Below are positions 48,051 to 59,219 of a stretch of 64,000 nt of DNA, piece after piece. The notes below the pieces were generated by a model. It was not told the origin of the DNA and did not search any database. It was given only the letters and a program-made list of their open reading frames with translations. Every line of letters starts with the position of its first letter. Position 1 is the stretch's first letter. This stretch comes from Sipunculus nudus. Its lineage: Eukaryota > Annelida > Sipuncula > Golfingiida > Sipunculidae. The stretch lies in the NCBI GenBank assembly GCA_026874595.1, contig CM049310.1, positions 7,874,001-7,938,000 on the forward strand, given 5' to 3'. The translations under genes and the position numbers were made by a program.

Positions 48051-48299
48051 TCATGTGACCGCCTTATCGCGTGACCTGACGTGTCTCCACGACATTTTTT
48101 AATGTCATATAGAACATTAAAACTTCTTCAATGAGGCACTGTGGCTGATATGAAATGAACACTATGATCAAGTTTTCAAGTGAACGGTAACTGTGCCAAA
48201 AATAATCATAGTAAATATTGACTTAACGGAAAGCTGGCATCAATTTATTTACTGGTGTGCAAACTAATAAATGCAGTCTAGGAAAATTGACAAAAGTTG

Positions 48300-49310
48300 G
48301 CTCTCATTTTCGAATGTCAGCTTGGTGATTGTCTATAATGCATATTACCAGCGATGGAATTACCTGAGGTAATAGGTTTTGACTTTGTTTTGCGGTTGAG
48401 TAAACGGCAGGACGTGCAGAAGTTAATGAGAATTAAATAAAGGCATTAAATATTCAAATTGTTCGTGAAAATCTATGCACCAAAACACTTCGTACACACG
48501 GCTATCTGCGCATTTTCTTTTTAGAACCTAGTTTCTCTTGTTCATCGCAGGACATAAATTTAGATTCAGTCACTAACTTAAAATGATATAAGAAGAACAA
48601 TAAGTGATTAATCATGATTAAGAACTTATATTGATAGATTCACGACATAAAACGTTAAGTTTATAGCTGTCGAAGTTCTAGAAACAATGCATGTTGTGTA
48701 TAGATGGAGTTACTGTATGGGACGGAGTTACAAGTAATCATTCTCAAGTTAGAGGGGAGCCAAGGATTTTATCTTTCAGTTACCTGTTTGCTAGGTCATT
48801 CAGGACGACATATATTGTAGGTTCTACACTCGCCAAAGTTTTATCGTCCTATCCGAAATATTTCCTATGACATCGGACAATTTGGTGTTTTATTTGGTAG
48901 GCCTACACTTCTAAAGTTAAACGATAAAATAATTTAAACTATAAATTATTATAAAAGCTATCTTCTTCAAATAAATTTGGGAATCTATTCAGTCCTCAGA
49001 TGCAGACCAACTTCCATTTTTTACATTTGTAGGCCTTCAGAATTTCAGCTGGTGTTCATCGGTGCTCTGGGAGAACTCGAGGATTGCAGTCCTATTCATC
49101 CAGTTCCCTTTCCAGCAAATAAAACAAGATATGCACACCCCTTCCTGTCGTGGAAGCCAAATGTATACCATATGTGGGTGTCATGGAAGTACAGTTCAGT
49201 GGTTACTCCTTTATTTACTAAGAGTGCTCCATATACCGTACTGGTCGCACTAGAAGAAGGCCATTATAGGCCTATTACTTTACAGCTGCCCATTTACCAA
49301 CCTTTTGCAA
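48300..49310. other. Intergenic AT-rich sequence
   Basis: No recognised gene; the frame at 48977-49324 runs into a family C repeat. Confidence 0.4.
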
Positions 49311-49622
49311 TAGAATTTATGTAATTTCTAGCTTCCTCTGTTTATATATAAATGATCTAATGATAATTCTAGTTATGAATGGTTCTTATAACGCCTCCGT
49401 AAACGCGTTTTGCAAAGCTCTGGCTTATCTGACTTGTCGCCAGATGCCCTTATTGAAATTGTTTTATTTTGGCGAGTCCCCACATAGTATAAACACATTG
49501 ATATAAACAAAACATGCAACCTGTGTGCGGTGATATCAACGTTTTCTGGCCTATTTATATAAAAGCTCCAGGGGATTACCTTTAATTTTAAGGTCAGATA
49601 GGTGATTATAGGCCCCTTTAAT
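49311..49622 (+). mobile_element. Dispersed repeat family C, copy 4
   Basis: TTTCTAGCTTCCTCTG, AGCTCTGGCTTATCTGACTT, GCCAGATGCCCTTATTGAA, GTCCCCACATA, CCTGTGTGCGGTGATATC and GGTCAGATAGGTGATTATAG match copy 1 at 11285-11672 in order. This copy lacks an internal segment of about 100 bp present in copy 1. Confidence 0.75.
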
Positions 49623-49904
49623 TTGGTCTGTGAAATATTCCGTTTTATCACGCTGATGATTTCTCATACTCCAGTCAGGGTCTTGCAATAATTATCGACT
49701 GTATATGCTCAAGTACAAAATCGATTACTTGTCCCCCCCCCTCTGTATTCATTTCATTCCTTTCCATTCTAGACTTTGAAGTAAGTCAGCTCGAGCTAGG
49801 ACCGTATAATCTAGCGCAGAATTCAAGGAGCCACCACCAGCAAATGCCATATATTACCTGGTTTTCCACAAATGATTCACTGTAGTGGATTTTAGCTCAG
49901 CTTA

Positions 49905-49995
49905 TCATCAGGGTAGGCAATAACCTATGGTTAAAACCTTCCTGCCTAAAACAGGTTTAAGGTAGGTTTTAGGCACCAAAAGTGCCTTAAACCTA
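49905..49995. repeat. Palindrome-rich short repeat (TAGGTTTTAGGC words)
   Basis: CCTATGGTTAAAACC, CCTAAAACAGG, TAGGTTTTAGGC and GTGCCTTAAACC alternate in both orientations, similar in design to 12605-12715 and 58430-58880. Confidence 0.4.
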
Positions 49996-50509
49996 TATAT
50001 ATATGTTTAAATTTTGACTTAAAGATCTATAAAAATACCAAAGTGGCTGGGGCATGCAGTCACAATGCTTTGCTTGGCTTGTGGAAGGTTTCAGGTATCA
50101 GTAATGCATGATCTCCTGTTGGCTGGCATCATGCAGTCTTCGAAGAGCCTGTATAGGTTTCTTGAGCATGAAACCATGCATGTTTGTGTGGCACATAGTT
50201 TTATTGGCAAAGGTAATGTCATTATCAGGACCCTTTGGGTTTGCTGATGAGAGCCCTGCTACCTGGAATGGCCTGATAGAGCCTCCAGTATGCCTTTTGT
50301 AAGGCAGGGTATCAGTGGGGGAGGCAATGCTTGATTAGACCAGTGAATTACTTTTTATCAGGGTGAAGGTGTCATAAGACCCACTGCTGTTTCCTATTAG
50401 CAGTTCATGTGAACTTTCATACATGACTAGGATGATGCAATCAAAGCCCTTGCCCTGAAAACTGTTCTTGAGTCAAACTTTTTATTAAGTAATGCAGTCA
50501 GGGCCCCTG

Positions 50510-50630
50510 ACCATGACGGTGGACGGACGTTTCGGACATGGAAATTCCGGACTATGACATTCCGGACTAGGACGTTTCGGACAAGCCTTTTTGCAAGGGA
50601 GGACGTTTCGGACATCAATATTTTTACCAG
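50510..50630. repeat. GGACGTTTCGGACA-type repeat
   Basis: GGACGTTTCGGACA occurs at about 50526, 50568 and 50602 with two ATTCCGGACTA variants between them. It resembles a dispersed repeat type known from molluscs and other invertebrates. The minus-strand frame with VRNVxVRN repeats is an artefact. Confidence 0.6.
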
Positions 50631-51935
50631 AAAATGACCTTTTATTATAATAATGTTTAGTATATCCATGTACCCATATATTTAATGATATAATATTCAT
50701 TTGCTTCCTGTATGTGACGGTCTACATCTGTCAATAAATTAACTGAAGTGAGGCTGTGCTACATAATTTAAACTGCTGACATCACAAAATCTCAAAATAA
50801 CTTGAATGACACGATAAGATCTCTCCCAAGCGTCGGAATATCACCCCCAATGGAACTAGATCACCCAAATAAGTGTTCCTTAAAATACGCCAAGGCTCGC
50901 CGAGCTAAGACTTTTAAAACTGAACATCCTTTTTTATTGAGTTCATACAAAATCCCTTCCTAAAGGGGATGCCTTATATAGGAATATTTATCCCGAGAGA
51001 TAAGGAGCCATGGAAGTTTTCATCTACGTGGACTTGTGATCATACAAATGTATCCAAAATTTAACGGGACATTAATAACGGAATTTATAAAAGGGTAGTT
51101 ATGAGTTTTATGATACTGAAATGTTAAAAAAAATTTCTAGGGGGCAACTACACCAAAAACCCAGGCAAAACAGGGAAGAAGATAAAATTGAAATGAGAAC
51201 ATTTTCAATTTTTTTTTTAAGCGGGTGACCCTTGCGCTCATATTTCTTTGCTGTCAAATGTGACCAGGGTTGAGAGCCGGGAGTATGATACACCTATCTT
51301 GTTCTTTACAATCAAAACAATCAGTTACTATGCCATAGAACAATATCGTGACGTGAGCATGTCGTATATAGACCATTAACATCATTCACATACCCGTCAT
51401 CTTTATGCTCCTGAGCTGAAAGTCATTTAAAAGGACTATTGGTGATGATGAGATGTCAGGGTGCTGCCACCTAGCACTAATTTTAGTAACTATATTACAA
51501 GAAATGAATCTTGTTTCATATGCTGAACTTAATATGTATGTCTATAATTGATAATATCGTAGTTAATTTGCGACAAATATAGTAATATATATTATTTACA
51601 TATAATTTATATTATAACATTTTGAAATAACAAAAACAGAAATCACAGTGCGTATGATCCGTTGTAATATTAAAAATAATGTAATATGTGAGACAATCAC
51701 AAAACTGAGACCCATTGTTTCTCATCATTCTCCTCCATTTCGTTGAGTCTGGTGAAACGGTACAAGCACAAACTAACAAGATAGAGACTTCCTTGGCAGC
51801 TTAGCAGGTAACTACCATTTCTATTACTGTTACTAGGTCTACTCACAAAATATCAAACGGAAAAATATAATTTCTTATTTCTTCAAGAAGTATCAGACGA
51901 TCGGTTGTAGATACATATAATAAATTCTGTTAACT

Positions 51936-51951
51936 GGGGGGGGGGGGGGGG
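51936..51951. repeat. 16-base poly-G tract
   Basis: Uninterrupted G run in AT-rich DNA. Confidence 0.9.
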
Positions 51952-52152
51952 TATGTATGTCACTGTATGTTAAATGCCACTATTCCTATTATTTAAGAAA
52001 ATCCAATATAAAATAGCCTAAATAAAAAGTATAAAATGTTGCTTTCTCACTTTTGCAAATATTGAGGGTCGGGAATTTTATTTTTTTACGTGTTTTAGAA
52101 AACTGAATGATTATCACTAAAACACCGAAAAGGGGCTGGTATGCTTCATGTA

Positions 52153-52184
52153 CCCCCCCCCCCCTCCCCCTCCCCCCCCCCCCC
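52153..52184. repeat. 32-base poly-C tract with two T interruptions
   Basis: C12-T-C5-T-C13 pattern, the longest of several poly-C/poly-G tracts here; potentially G-quadruplex-forming on the minus strand. Confidence 0.9.
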
Positions 52185-52995
52185 GACATGCCACTGTATT
52201 ATCAATGGTTGATGGTTGGAGAAATGCTATCCTTAGGTTTCTTGTATTTAAAGAATTTTAAATCATGTGACCAGAGTGAAATGCATGATGGCTGTATGCT
52301 TATATACTATAACTGCAAAAAATAAAACTGACCTCTAAATTATGATTTCTCAGCCTGTTGTAAATTATATTTCTTGTATTGTTATCCTGTAATGAATACT
52401 TGGTTTTACTTGGTTTTAAATTTAATATATCAAACATCCCCAATTTGTACGTAAATAAGTTTTGCAAGTCCATAGTGACATCAATTAAGAGACGTTCATG
52501 GACCCATATGATAAATTCTGCTGTTTGCTCTTCCTTCCTTTTATAAATTAACAAGAAAAAACTTCGTGGGTCTTGTTAGCTGAGAAAACGTTGACACGGT
52601 GACACAGTTGATACACTATGACAGACAGAATCCCCCCCCCCCCGAAAAAAAAGGAAGGTTAATAGCAAACTTTTCTACCCTCAGGACATATATGATATAT
52701 ATTAATGTTTCGCTCAATTATCAAAATTATTTGTCATAATTTACATTTGATTTGAACATTCAACGACTTACTCGGCTAAAATTTATGACCATTCAACATG
52801 TTTGAAAGATTATCGCATGGGTTAAATATGAAGAACCGTTGATGATAACCTGGATGACGCAACATTTTACCGAAATCGCTATCTTCAAAATAATGCGTTT
52901 TATTTCATAAGGCGAGGGGGACAAAAGCTGCTTCACCCAAACCAAAACCCCTGCGCCCCTGAAACAAAGCCCAACTTTTACAACAACAATTGTAA

Positions 52996-53015
52996 TGATG
53001 ATGATGATGATGATG

Positions 53016-53047
<32 letters not shown>
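52996..53047. repeat. (GAT)n(AAT)n compound microsatellite
   Basis: GAT repeats pass directly into AAT repeats; the Ile-rich minus-strand frame over it is an artefact. Confidence 0.9.
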
Positions 53048-53050
<3 letters not shown>

Positions 53051-53142
53051 AATAATATAACGTTTTAATAATAATAACAATGTCAGTAATAATAAATAAC
53101 TTATGTTAAATAATAGTCTATTTAATTATAGGCTAATATGTG

Positions 53143-53223
53143 ATTACTCCTTTTAAATAACGGGTCATATTACACGGGAACAAAGTGGGAACGCAATATG
53201 ACCTGTTATTTAATGAGAGTAAT
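53143..53223. mobile_element. Imperfect 28-bp inverted repeat (small fold-back element)
   Basis: AAATAACGGGTCATAT (53155-53170) and ATATGACCTGTTATTT (53196-53211) are inverted repeats with one mismatch. Pairing continues outward to about 53143 and 53223 with a few mismatches, around a 25-bp centre. Lies about 100 bp upstream of the calcium-sensor promoter segment. Confidence 0.6.
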
Positions 53224-53334
53224 ATATGATCAAATTATCATCTCAGCTCCGTGATTGATATATGAACGTATATATATGTAACAATATAAAACATAAGATT
53301 TATTTAATGGTTAGAATCATGTATCAGAATTGTT

Positions 53335-53631
53335 GGGCCCGTGTTCATGTCGAGTAGTTCGGTAACAGTGCGATGCGTTATGAAGTGGCTTGAATTCCAA
53401 GAAAGGCAGGCGACGGCACGCCTGGAAGCCGGGAAATTCCCTTCCTGGAAGTGCGAGGAAATCCCTATGACGTCAGTTGTCACATGGTTAGTTACACCAA
53501 AGCTGATTATGGCGGTCCTGCTTGAAGCAGTGAGGCAGCGCTGGCTAGACTGTGGTAGTGCAGTGTGTCGCCAGACGACGGTTGCTGTACCAAATTAAGA
53601 CCGAAGTAATGAAAATCTTGGCGAATGCGTC
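53335..53631 (+). promoter_or_regulatory. CpG-containing promoter or 5' UTR region with kappaB-like and CRE palindromes
   Basis: This segment is richer in GC and CpG than its flanks and leads directly into the candidate calcium-sensor exon. It holds the palindrome GGGAAATTCCC (53431-53441), which fits the GGGRNNYYCC kappaB consensus, and a perfect CRE, TGACGTCA (53468-53475). The 85-residue frame across it (53341-53598) has no recognisable content and is probably UTR or promoter. Confidence 0.4.
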
Positions 53632-53695
53632 ATGGGCCGGAGCAGCAGCAAGCTTAGCTCTGGAGAAATGAAGGAATTGATGTCCATGACATACT
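53632..53695 (+). CDS. Probable first coding exon of a neuronal-calcium-sensor-type EF-hand protein (partial)
   Basis: ATG opens 21 codons plus one base, then a consensus donor GTGAGT at 53696; the predicted start is MGRSSSKLSSGEMKELMSMT followed by Tyr. Gly2 with Ser6-Lys7 fits an N-myristoylation signal. The spacing matches NCS-1/frequenin starts residue for residue: MGxxxSKL at 1-8, Glu-Leu at 15-16, Thr-Tyr at 20-21, with the split codon beginning in T, as the family's Phe22 would require. Such proteins are membrane-associated calcium sensors. No EF-hand is in view, so the call rests on this short segment. I saw no second exon in the 10 kb downstream. Alternatives are another myristoylated EF-hand protein (CIB or CHP type) or a chance ORF. 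Confidence 0.5.
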
Positions 53696-53701
53696 GTGAG
53701 T

Positions 53702-56700
53702 AGCCTGTACCGCCCCCGTACGCCCTGTTCATTCATTCACGGACAGTTGTATATTTTTTGCAGTCCGCCTCCACGCAGTTGCCATCTCACCCCGTGCTAA
53801 GTGGTCCTACCTATGCTAGAGACTTATATCGATCCATCATTTTCCGTCCAGAACAAATAATTATTTTAGCTATCATGGGAGAAATTTGTTGTCACCATCT
53901 CAGGACTTTGTTATGGGTTCATAACTGAAATGAGATTTGAGTATGGAGCCCGGGTCACCTGGTGTGTAATTCTCAGCCTTGCACCAAGGCAACTCAGGAC
54001 TGAGCGACTGAACGGAATTGCTGGAACAAGTGAGAACTTAGCACCAAAAAAAATCAAGTCGTGGTCAACAAGTATAGATAGCTCTACCCGCCAAAAGCCA
54101 AACCTGCCCATGAGATGGGTTAATGCCTAAATTTTGGCGGGATGAAAGAGGTCTTACATCTTGTTAACGAAGCACCAGCTTAATTAGGTTAACAACACAT
54201 CAGTTATATCAATGGTTCCATCAATATTACATCATGACACTTTCATAATAATAGTATTTTTAACCATAAAGTTGAAAGGCATGTATAATTTTTAATAATG
54301 AAAAATTCATTTTTCAGCAGCCTGGCTGACAGAAAACTTAAACTGGCTGAATGAGCCTTCAGGTACCTGCTAGTTGATTTACCAGAATTAAAAAAAGCTG
54401 TTTTATTGGTGTGGGACAACAATCTATCAAAATTTCCTCAAATTTGTATCTGAGCTGATATTATTTCATGTTAACAGGACTGAATCCAATTTGCATTTGA
54501 TATATGAAGAGGTTTTCCCCTTGTTTTGTGCTCTTTTTAACTTGTGTTTAAATGGAAATTAATTGACTTGGATAAAAGTGTTTTTCTGTATGTTCAAATT
54601 AATTCCATTTCTTCTAAGACATGAATTTTGTTTCACTTTATCGATGAGTTTATTTTCTTCTTTTTTTTTCTTAGCAATGTAGATTTTTTAGAAACTGTTT
54701 AGGAGGAGAATTTTTACCCCAAAAATATCTTAATCCAGATTATTGTAACACCAGTTTACAGGGAAAAATGAACATGCCTCATTTTGGTCAACTGAATGCC
54801 TGAGAGTAAAATTTTAATACTAATACCACCCTTAAATTTCTAATGGCACCTTACTCCCTAATTGCTGAAATGGATGGCTAGTTTTGAAAATGAGCACCTA
54901 GTGGTTTTTATTTCCTGACACAAACTTTGGGATTCATATTCTCAACTTCATACTACAACAAATATTTTGAAAGACAGAAAAGTATGAATGACATTCTTTT
55001 CTAATTTTTTCCATAAATGATAAACAAATTTTTTGGCATAACTCTGTCAGGCATAAGCCTGAAAATATTATTAAGATATTAGATGACATGATGTAAATGT
55101 GAAAGCATACTACTCTGAATTGTTATGTACCAGTAAAGATTTACAGGCTTAGTAGATATATGATTAACTACAGAAATATACATTACCATTCACTTCAGAA
55201 TGAGCACTCATGTCAGACTTCAATATATCAGGCTTGCCAAATTGGTTAGAATAATTCCTGTTTGAGTTCTTGAGTGATTAAATTAATTTTTACTTGGTAA
55301 TCAGGGTGACAGTTATCCTTGGCAGTTGTCTCAGAGGCCAAGACAACTGCTGGATGGATGATCATTCACACCCCCTGTTTGATATCCAGCTGCTCATTAG
55401 AATCATGCTCAATTGGACCATCACCACTGGACAGTTTTCTATTAGTCTTGCACACTGATATATATATATATATATATATATATGATTTTATTTGAGAAAA
55501 ATATAAATGATAAAGATCAGTTATTTTTATTTTTGAAAATTAAGGTTCATGGAAACTGATTTGAATTTCTAGATCATGTTTACTAGGAACTTGTGAATGG
55601 CTACTTGTCATACATGGGTGGCAGACAAAATGTAGACCAGGAAGGCTAAAAGTAATGTCAGATGAGACTCACTGAGTGACTATTAATCAAACTTTTAACC
55701 TTTACCTTTTTTGAGTTTGAGCCTTCAGAAAACTGAGCTCCAGTCAGAATGTATACTTAAATCATAAGTTGAAGCTTTGTCCTACTTTCCTAACGTATTA
55801 TATTTTGTTGTTTAAATGATGATTTCTTCTTGCTAAATAAATCTTATTTACCATTCACAAACATTACATTGATCCTTTGAATCAGTACCATAAATTTGCT
55901 TTTTTAGACAAAAAGTATATACTTTTTTGTATGTTTATTATTTTAGTATTTTTTTAGTATGACTACATATAGATCTGCATATTTTTAATGAAGGGCTTGT
56001 CCTTAAAAAGTATTTGATAAGTAATTGGCTGCTTTATATAGTATATGTAGTAAAATAGATGTTTGGATAAAGAACCAGAAAAAGTAGATGACGGGTTTAA
56101 AGCCTTGTGATAATGAATAAATAGAGAATCCCTGTAAGTTTGTGGTAATTAACATGCAGATCAGTGTGTATGCAAACAACTGTTCAAATCATATAATAAT
56201 TTTGGACCTTAATGCAGTATACATTACCAAGTCTTGAGTCCTTTTAGCAATATCTAATATCAAGCCCTGATAAGATCTTGTAGCTCGATTGCGTCTCTAG
56301 GTAGATTTGAATTTGTATTGCTGTGTATCAGTATCTATTGGGCGGTCACTAGGTGCTCCCAAATCTGGTGGTCAGGCATGTAATTGGCTCTGCCGGCCAA
56401 AGCTGGCCAAGCTACTGTAGCCTTAATGCCAAAATGATCCTGAGAGGGGGAACCCACCTGGACTGTAAATGGTTGATCAATAAGCTTACTCAGTGGCTCG
56501 AGATCCCTGATACATTGCATGTTATTGGTGGCTGTGCTTTCGCTGATTGTGCTTCATCTTTGCATTGCCACAGGCAAAACTATAGACCCGTTGTGTTAGC
56601 TAATGGGTGACCAAATCAATGAAACTCCTGTGAAGATCCTCCAGTAACTACAGCATGCACAGCTTTTTTTTTTTTTTTTTATTTTATCAGGAGAGGTGGT

Positions 56701-58425
56701 TTATGAACTTATTATTGTTCACCCAAAGTGTCAACTGGTGTGTATAAATTTATTTGAAAATTGCCACACATTTACTGCAGAACCGTTAATTGGCAGCTTT
56801 TCTTTCATGTTACTATTTCTTTATCTGTGTTGTTACTACATGGAGTGTTTAATGGTCCTTTAATGAACTGGGTGAAGAAGGAGTTATTTAACAGCAGTTT
56901 GGCTGAACCCTTGTTCCCTAGGTAATCACAGAAAAGAAAACGGAATTCCAACCTAGACGAATTGAGAAAAAAACAGCCTCACTGTAAAATCCATCTACAT
57001 AGTCTCTGGTAATTACAAAACCACAGTAGACAAAGAATTCAGATAAATGTATAAACAATTGGATTCAGTTTTTGCTCACATAAAGGAACACTTTTTGCGC
57101 ACACATAAAGAAACACTATTTGCAAGAACACTGGTTTGGTCTAAACAAGGAAAAACTTTCAGATTCTTGAATTTTAGAGATTACCTTCCCATTCTTTTTA
57201 AAACTTTAAGTGGCAGTGAAATGTGTGCTTAAAGAGCTGCAATTTTTAAAATGCAAACCCACACACCTCCTATTTTGCCAGCATTGTTAGTAATTTCCAG
57301 GCTCACTTCCATGTACTTGTAATTCTGGAATTTTAGTTTCATCATTCAGATCATTCAGGTCTTGTGTCAGCAGGTACAGGTCTCCGTGAATGTTGGACTG
57401 TACGTGTCATGTACCTGAGTGCGCAGGAATTATGGATATATTGATACAGTGATCAATACAAGAAAAAGGATATAAGTAATGTTATAAAATTATAAATGTC
57501 TGAAAAAAGAAGTGATCCAGTGATTTATTGCCAAACTTTAGGTCATGGAACTTTTCTTGAAAAGAAAAAAAAAACAAAATTGTTCTTAGGCTTGTGTAAG
57601 GATAGATATAGTATACCTGAGTAACTACACTCAACAGTTGTGGAAAATATGAAAGAAGCATTTGAATATCTATATAAGATATTCAGACCAGAGAGGAATA
57701 ATCCATTATGTTATATGTTTACACCTCAGCTGTATATATATGTGGTAAGAATAGGGACCCTCATAAAGGAACAATGTATGTTTGATAAATTTGAATGGCA
57801 TGTCTAGAAAAGAACATAGAAGTGAAAGAAAATGCTTGGGTGAATCAGTGTTAAGCCCTGCCAGAATTATTATGATCTTATTGACAAAACAAGAAAGGAC
57901 TACTCTGTAGCAATGTGGAATATTGTGTTTTGTTCAGATATTTTCAAGGATGCTGGCAGCCAGTTTTTTAAACCTCATTTACTGTGTCTATTGTAAATGT
58001 AGTGGACTGCATAAGAAAAAGGCAGAGGCTATAGGTACAGATCAATAGTAATAAAAATACTTTCTCTTCAGCCAAACAAGTTATTTTGTTACAATTTATT
58101 TTCATTCTGCGGCAAAGAGAGTGGGAGAGCCCTAGCTTGTTAGTATCTTTATCTATTTTCTGTTTTAAGGGAAGATGTAATACTGCAGTATATGGTGGCC
58201 TAGCCATTGAATAACACGCTGATTTGGAAATTTTGTTCCTCTCTGCTCAGTGCTGTGATTTCATGACTGTAAGTCGATCGCCCATCAAATTGTACATTTT
58301 AAAAATAAACAATATTAAGGATACTGGAATATTTTCCTGCTACCCTGGATAATAAATTTGATATATTCTCATAATTATGTAAAAACATAATTTTTCTTTG
58401 TTTTTCCTTAGATGCATTATAATTT
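53702..58425 (+). other. AT-rich non-coding DNA, possible first intron of the calcium-sensor gene
   Basis: No exon recognised. Contains an (AT)n run at 55458-55483 and a GC-richer segment at 56330-56620 whose overlapping frames on both strands show no family features. Confidence 0.4.
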
Positions 58426-58429
58426 GGTC

Positions 58430-58880
58430 AGGGTTCACTGGTTTTACCCAACAACACGGTAAAACCCAGGTTAAAGCTGGGCTTGGTTCATAGGTTTTAC
58501 CCAGGTATTATCCAGGATATCTGGGTTTTACCCCTAATTGGTATTGATTAGAGTCATTTGCTCTGCACAGCCAAACATGAGTTGAGTGTGAGTGGTAAGT
58601 GGCTTCTTTTAGACATAGGTGATGTCATCAGAACCACTTGGCTTGCTAGCTATATTCACAGAATGTGTGAATAACCACTGCTGACCCATCAGAAAGAAAC
58701 TAAACCTGGGGACTGCTTGATAAAAGCAAATAAATGTTGGAAAAAGGTTGTGTTATATGCTGGGTAAAACCCTGTGTCAAACACGGGTAAAACTTGGGTA
58801 AACAACTTTTAACCCAGGTGTTACCCTCTGGGTTTGGTCAAATTTGTTTTTACCCAGGTCAAATGCAAACCTTAATTTGA
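58430..58880. mobile_element. GGTTTTACCCA-rich palindromic element
   Basis: The left part holds repeated GGTTTTACCCA, GGTAAAACCC and TGGGTTTTACCC; the right part holds TGGGTAAAACCC, CGGGTAAAAC and TTTTTACCCAGGTCA, with a unique centre of roughly 180 bp. The ends (GGGTTCACTGGTTTTACCCA and, inverted, GGTTTGCATTTGACCTGGGT) are loosely complementary. No ORF; a non-autonomous DNA element is likely. Confidence 0.55.
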
Positions 58881-59200
58881 ACCCACCAAAAGGGTGCACC
58901 TGACCACATCTGAATTGTATCCCATCCCATGATTAACAGTTAAAATATCCTGCTTCCAGTAAGGCCACATAAAAAATTGTTCCACTGACCTTGGCAAGTA
59001 TGGACAACATTGTGGATTAAATTGACAATTTTAATTAATTTTCCTGGTAGAGACAAAACACATGAACTTTTGCCTGCTTTCAAGGGGGTTACCAGAAATG
59101 TTAATCCCTTAAATGGTGCATGCTTATAAAAATAACACAGAGTTGAATATATTTCCTGTAACAATTTTTTTTGTCCCCTGCCGTCTCCAAAGGAGCTGTT

Positions 59201-59219
59201 GGGGGGGGGGGGGGGGGGG
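59201..59219. repeat. 19-base poly-G tract
   Basis: Uninterrupted G run; the Pro-rich minus-strand frame starting here is an artefact. Confidence 0.9.

Noticed and set aside
50427-50700. Minus-strand frames with VRNV or CPKRPS repeats
   Set aside because: Produced by the TTCGGAC repeat; no start or splice support.
52793-53080. Ile-rich minus-strand frame resembling a membrane protein
   Set aside because: Translation of a GAT/AAT microsatellite.
56335-56610. Overlapping frames on both strands in a GC-richer patch
   Set aside because: Neither product resembles a family I know and there are no convincing splice sites; a diverged repeat is as likely.
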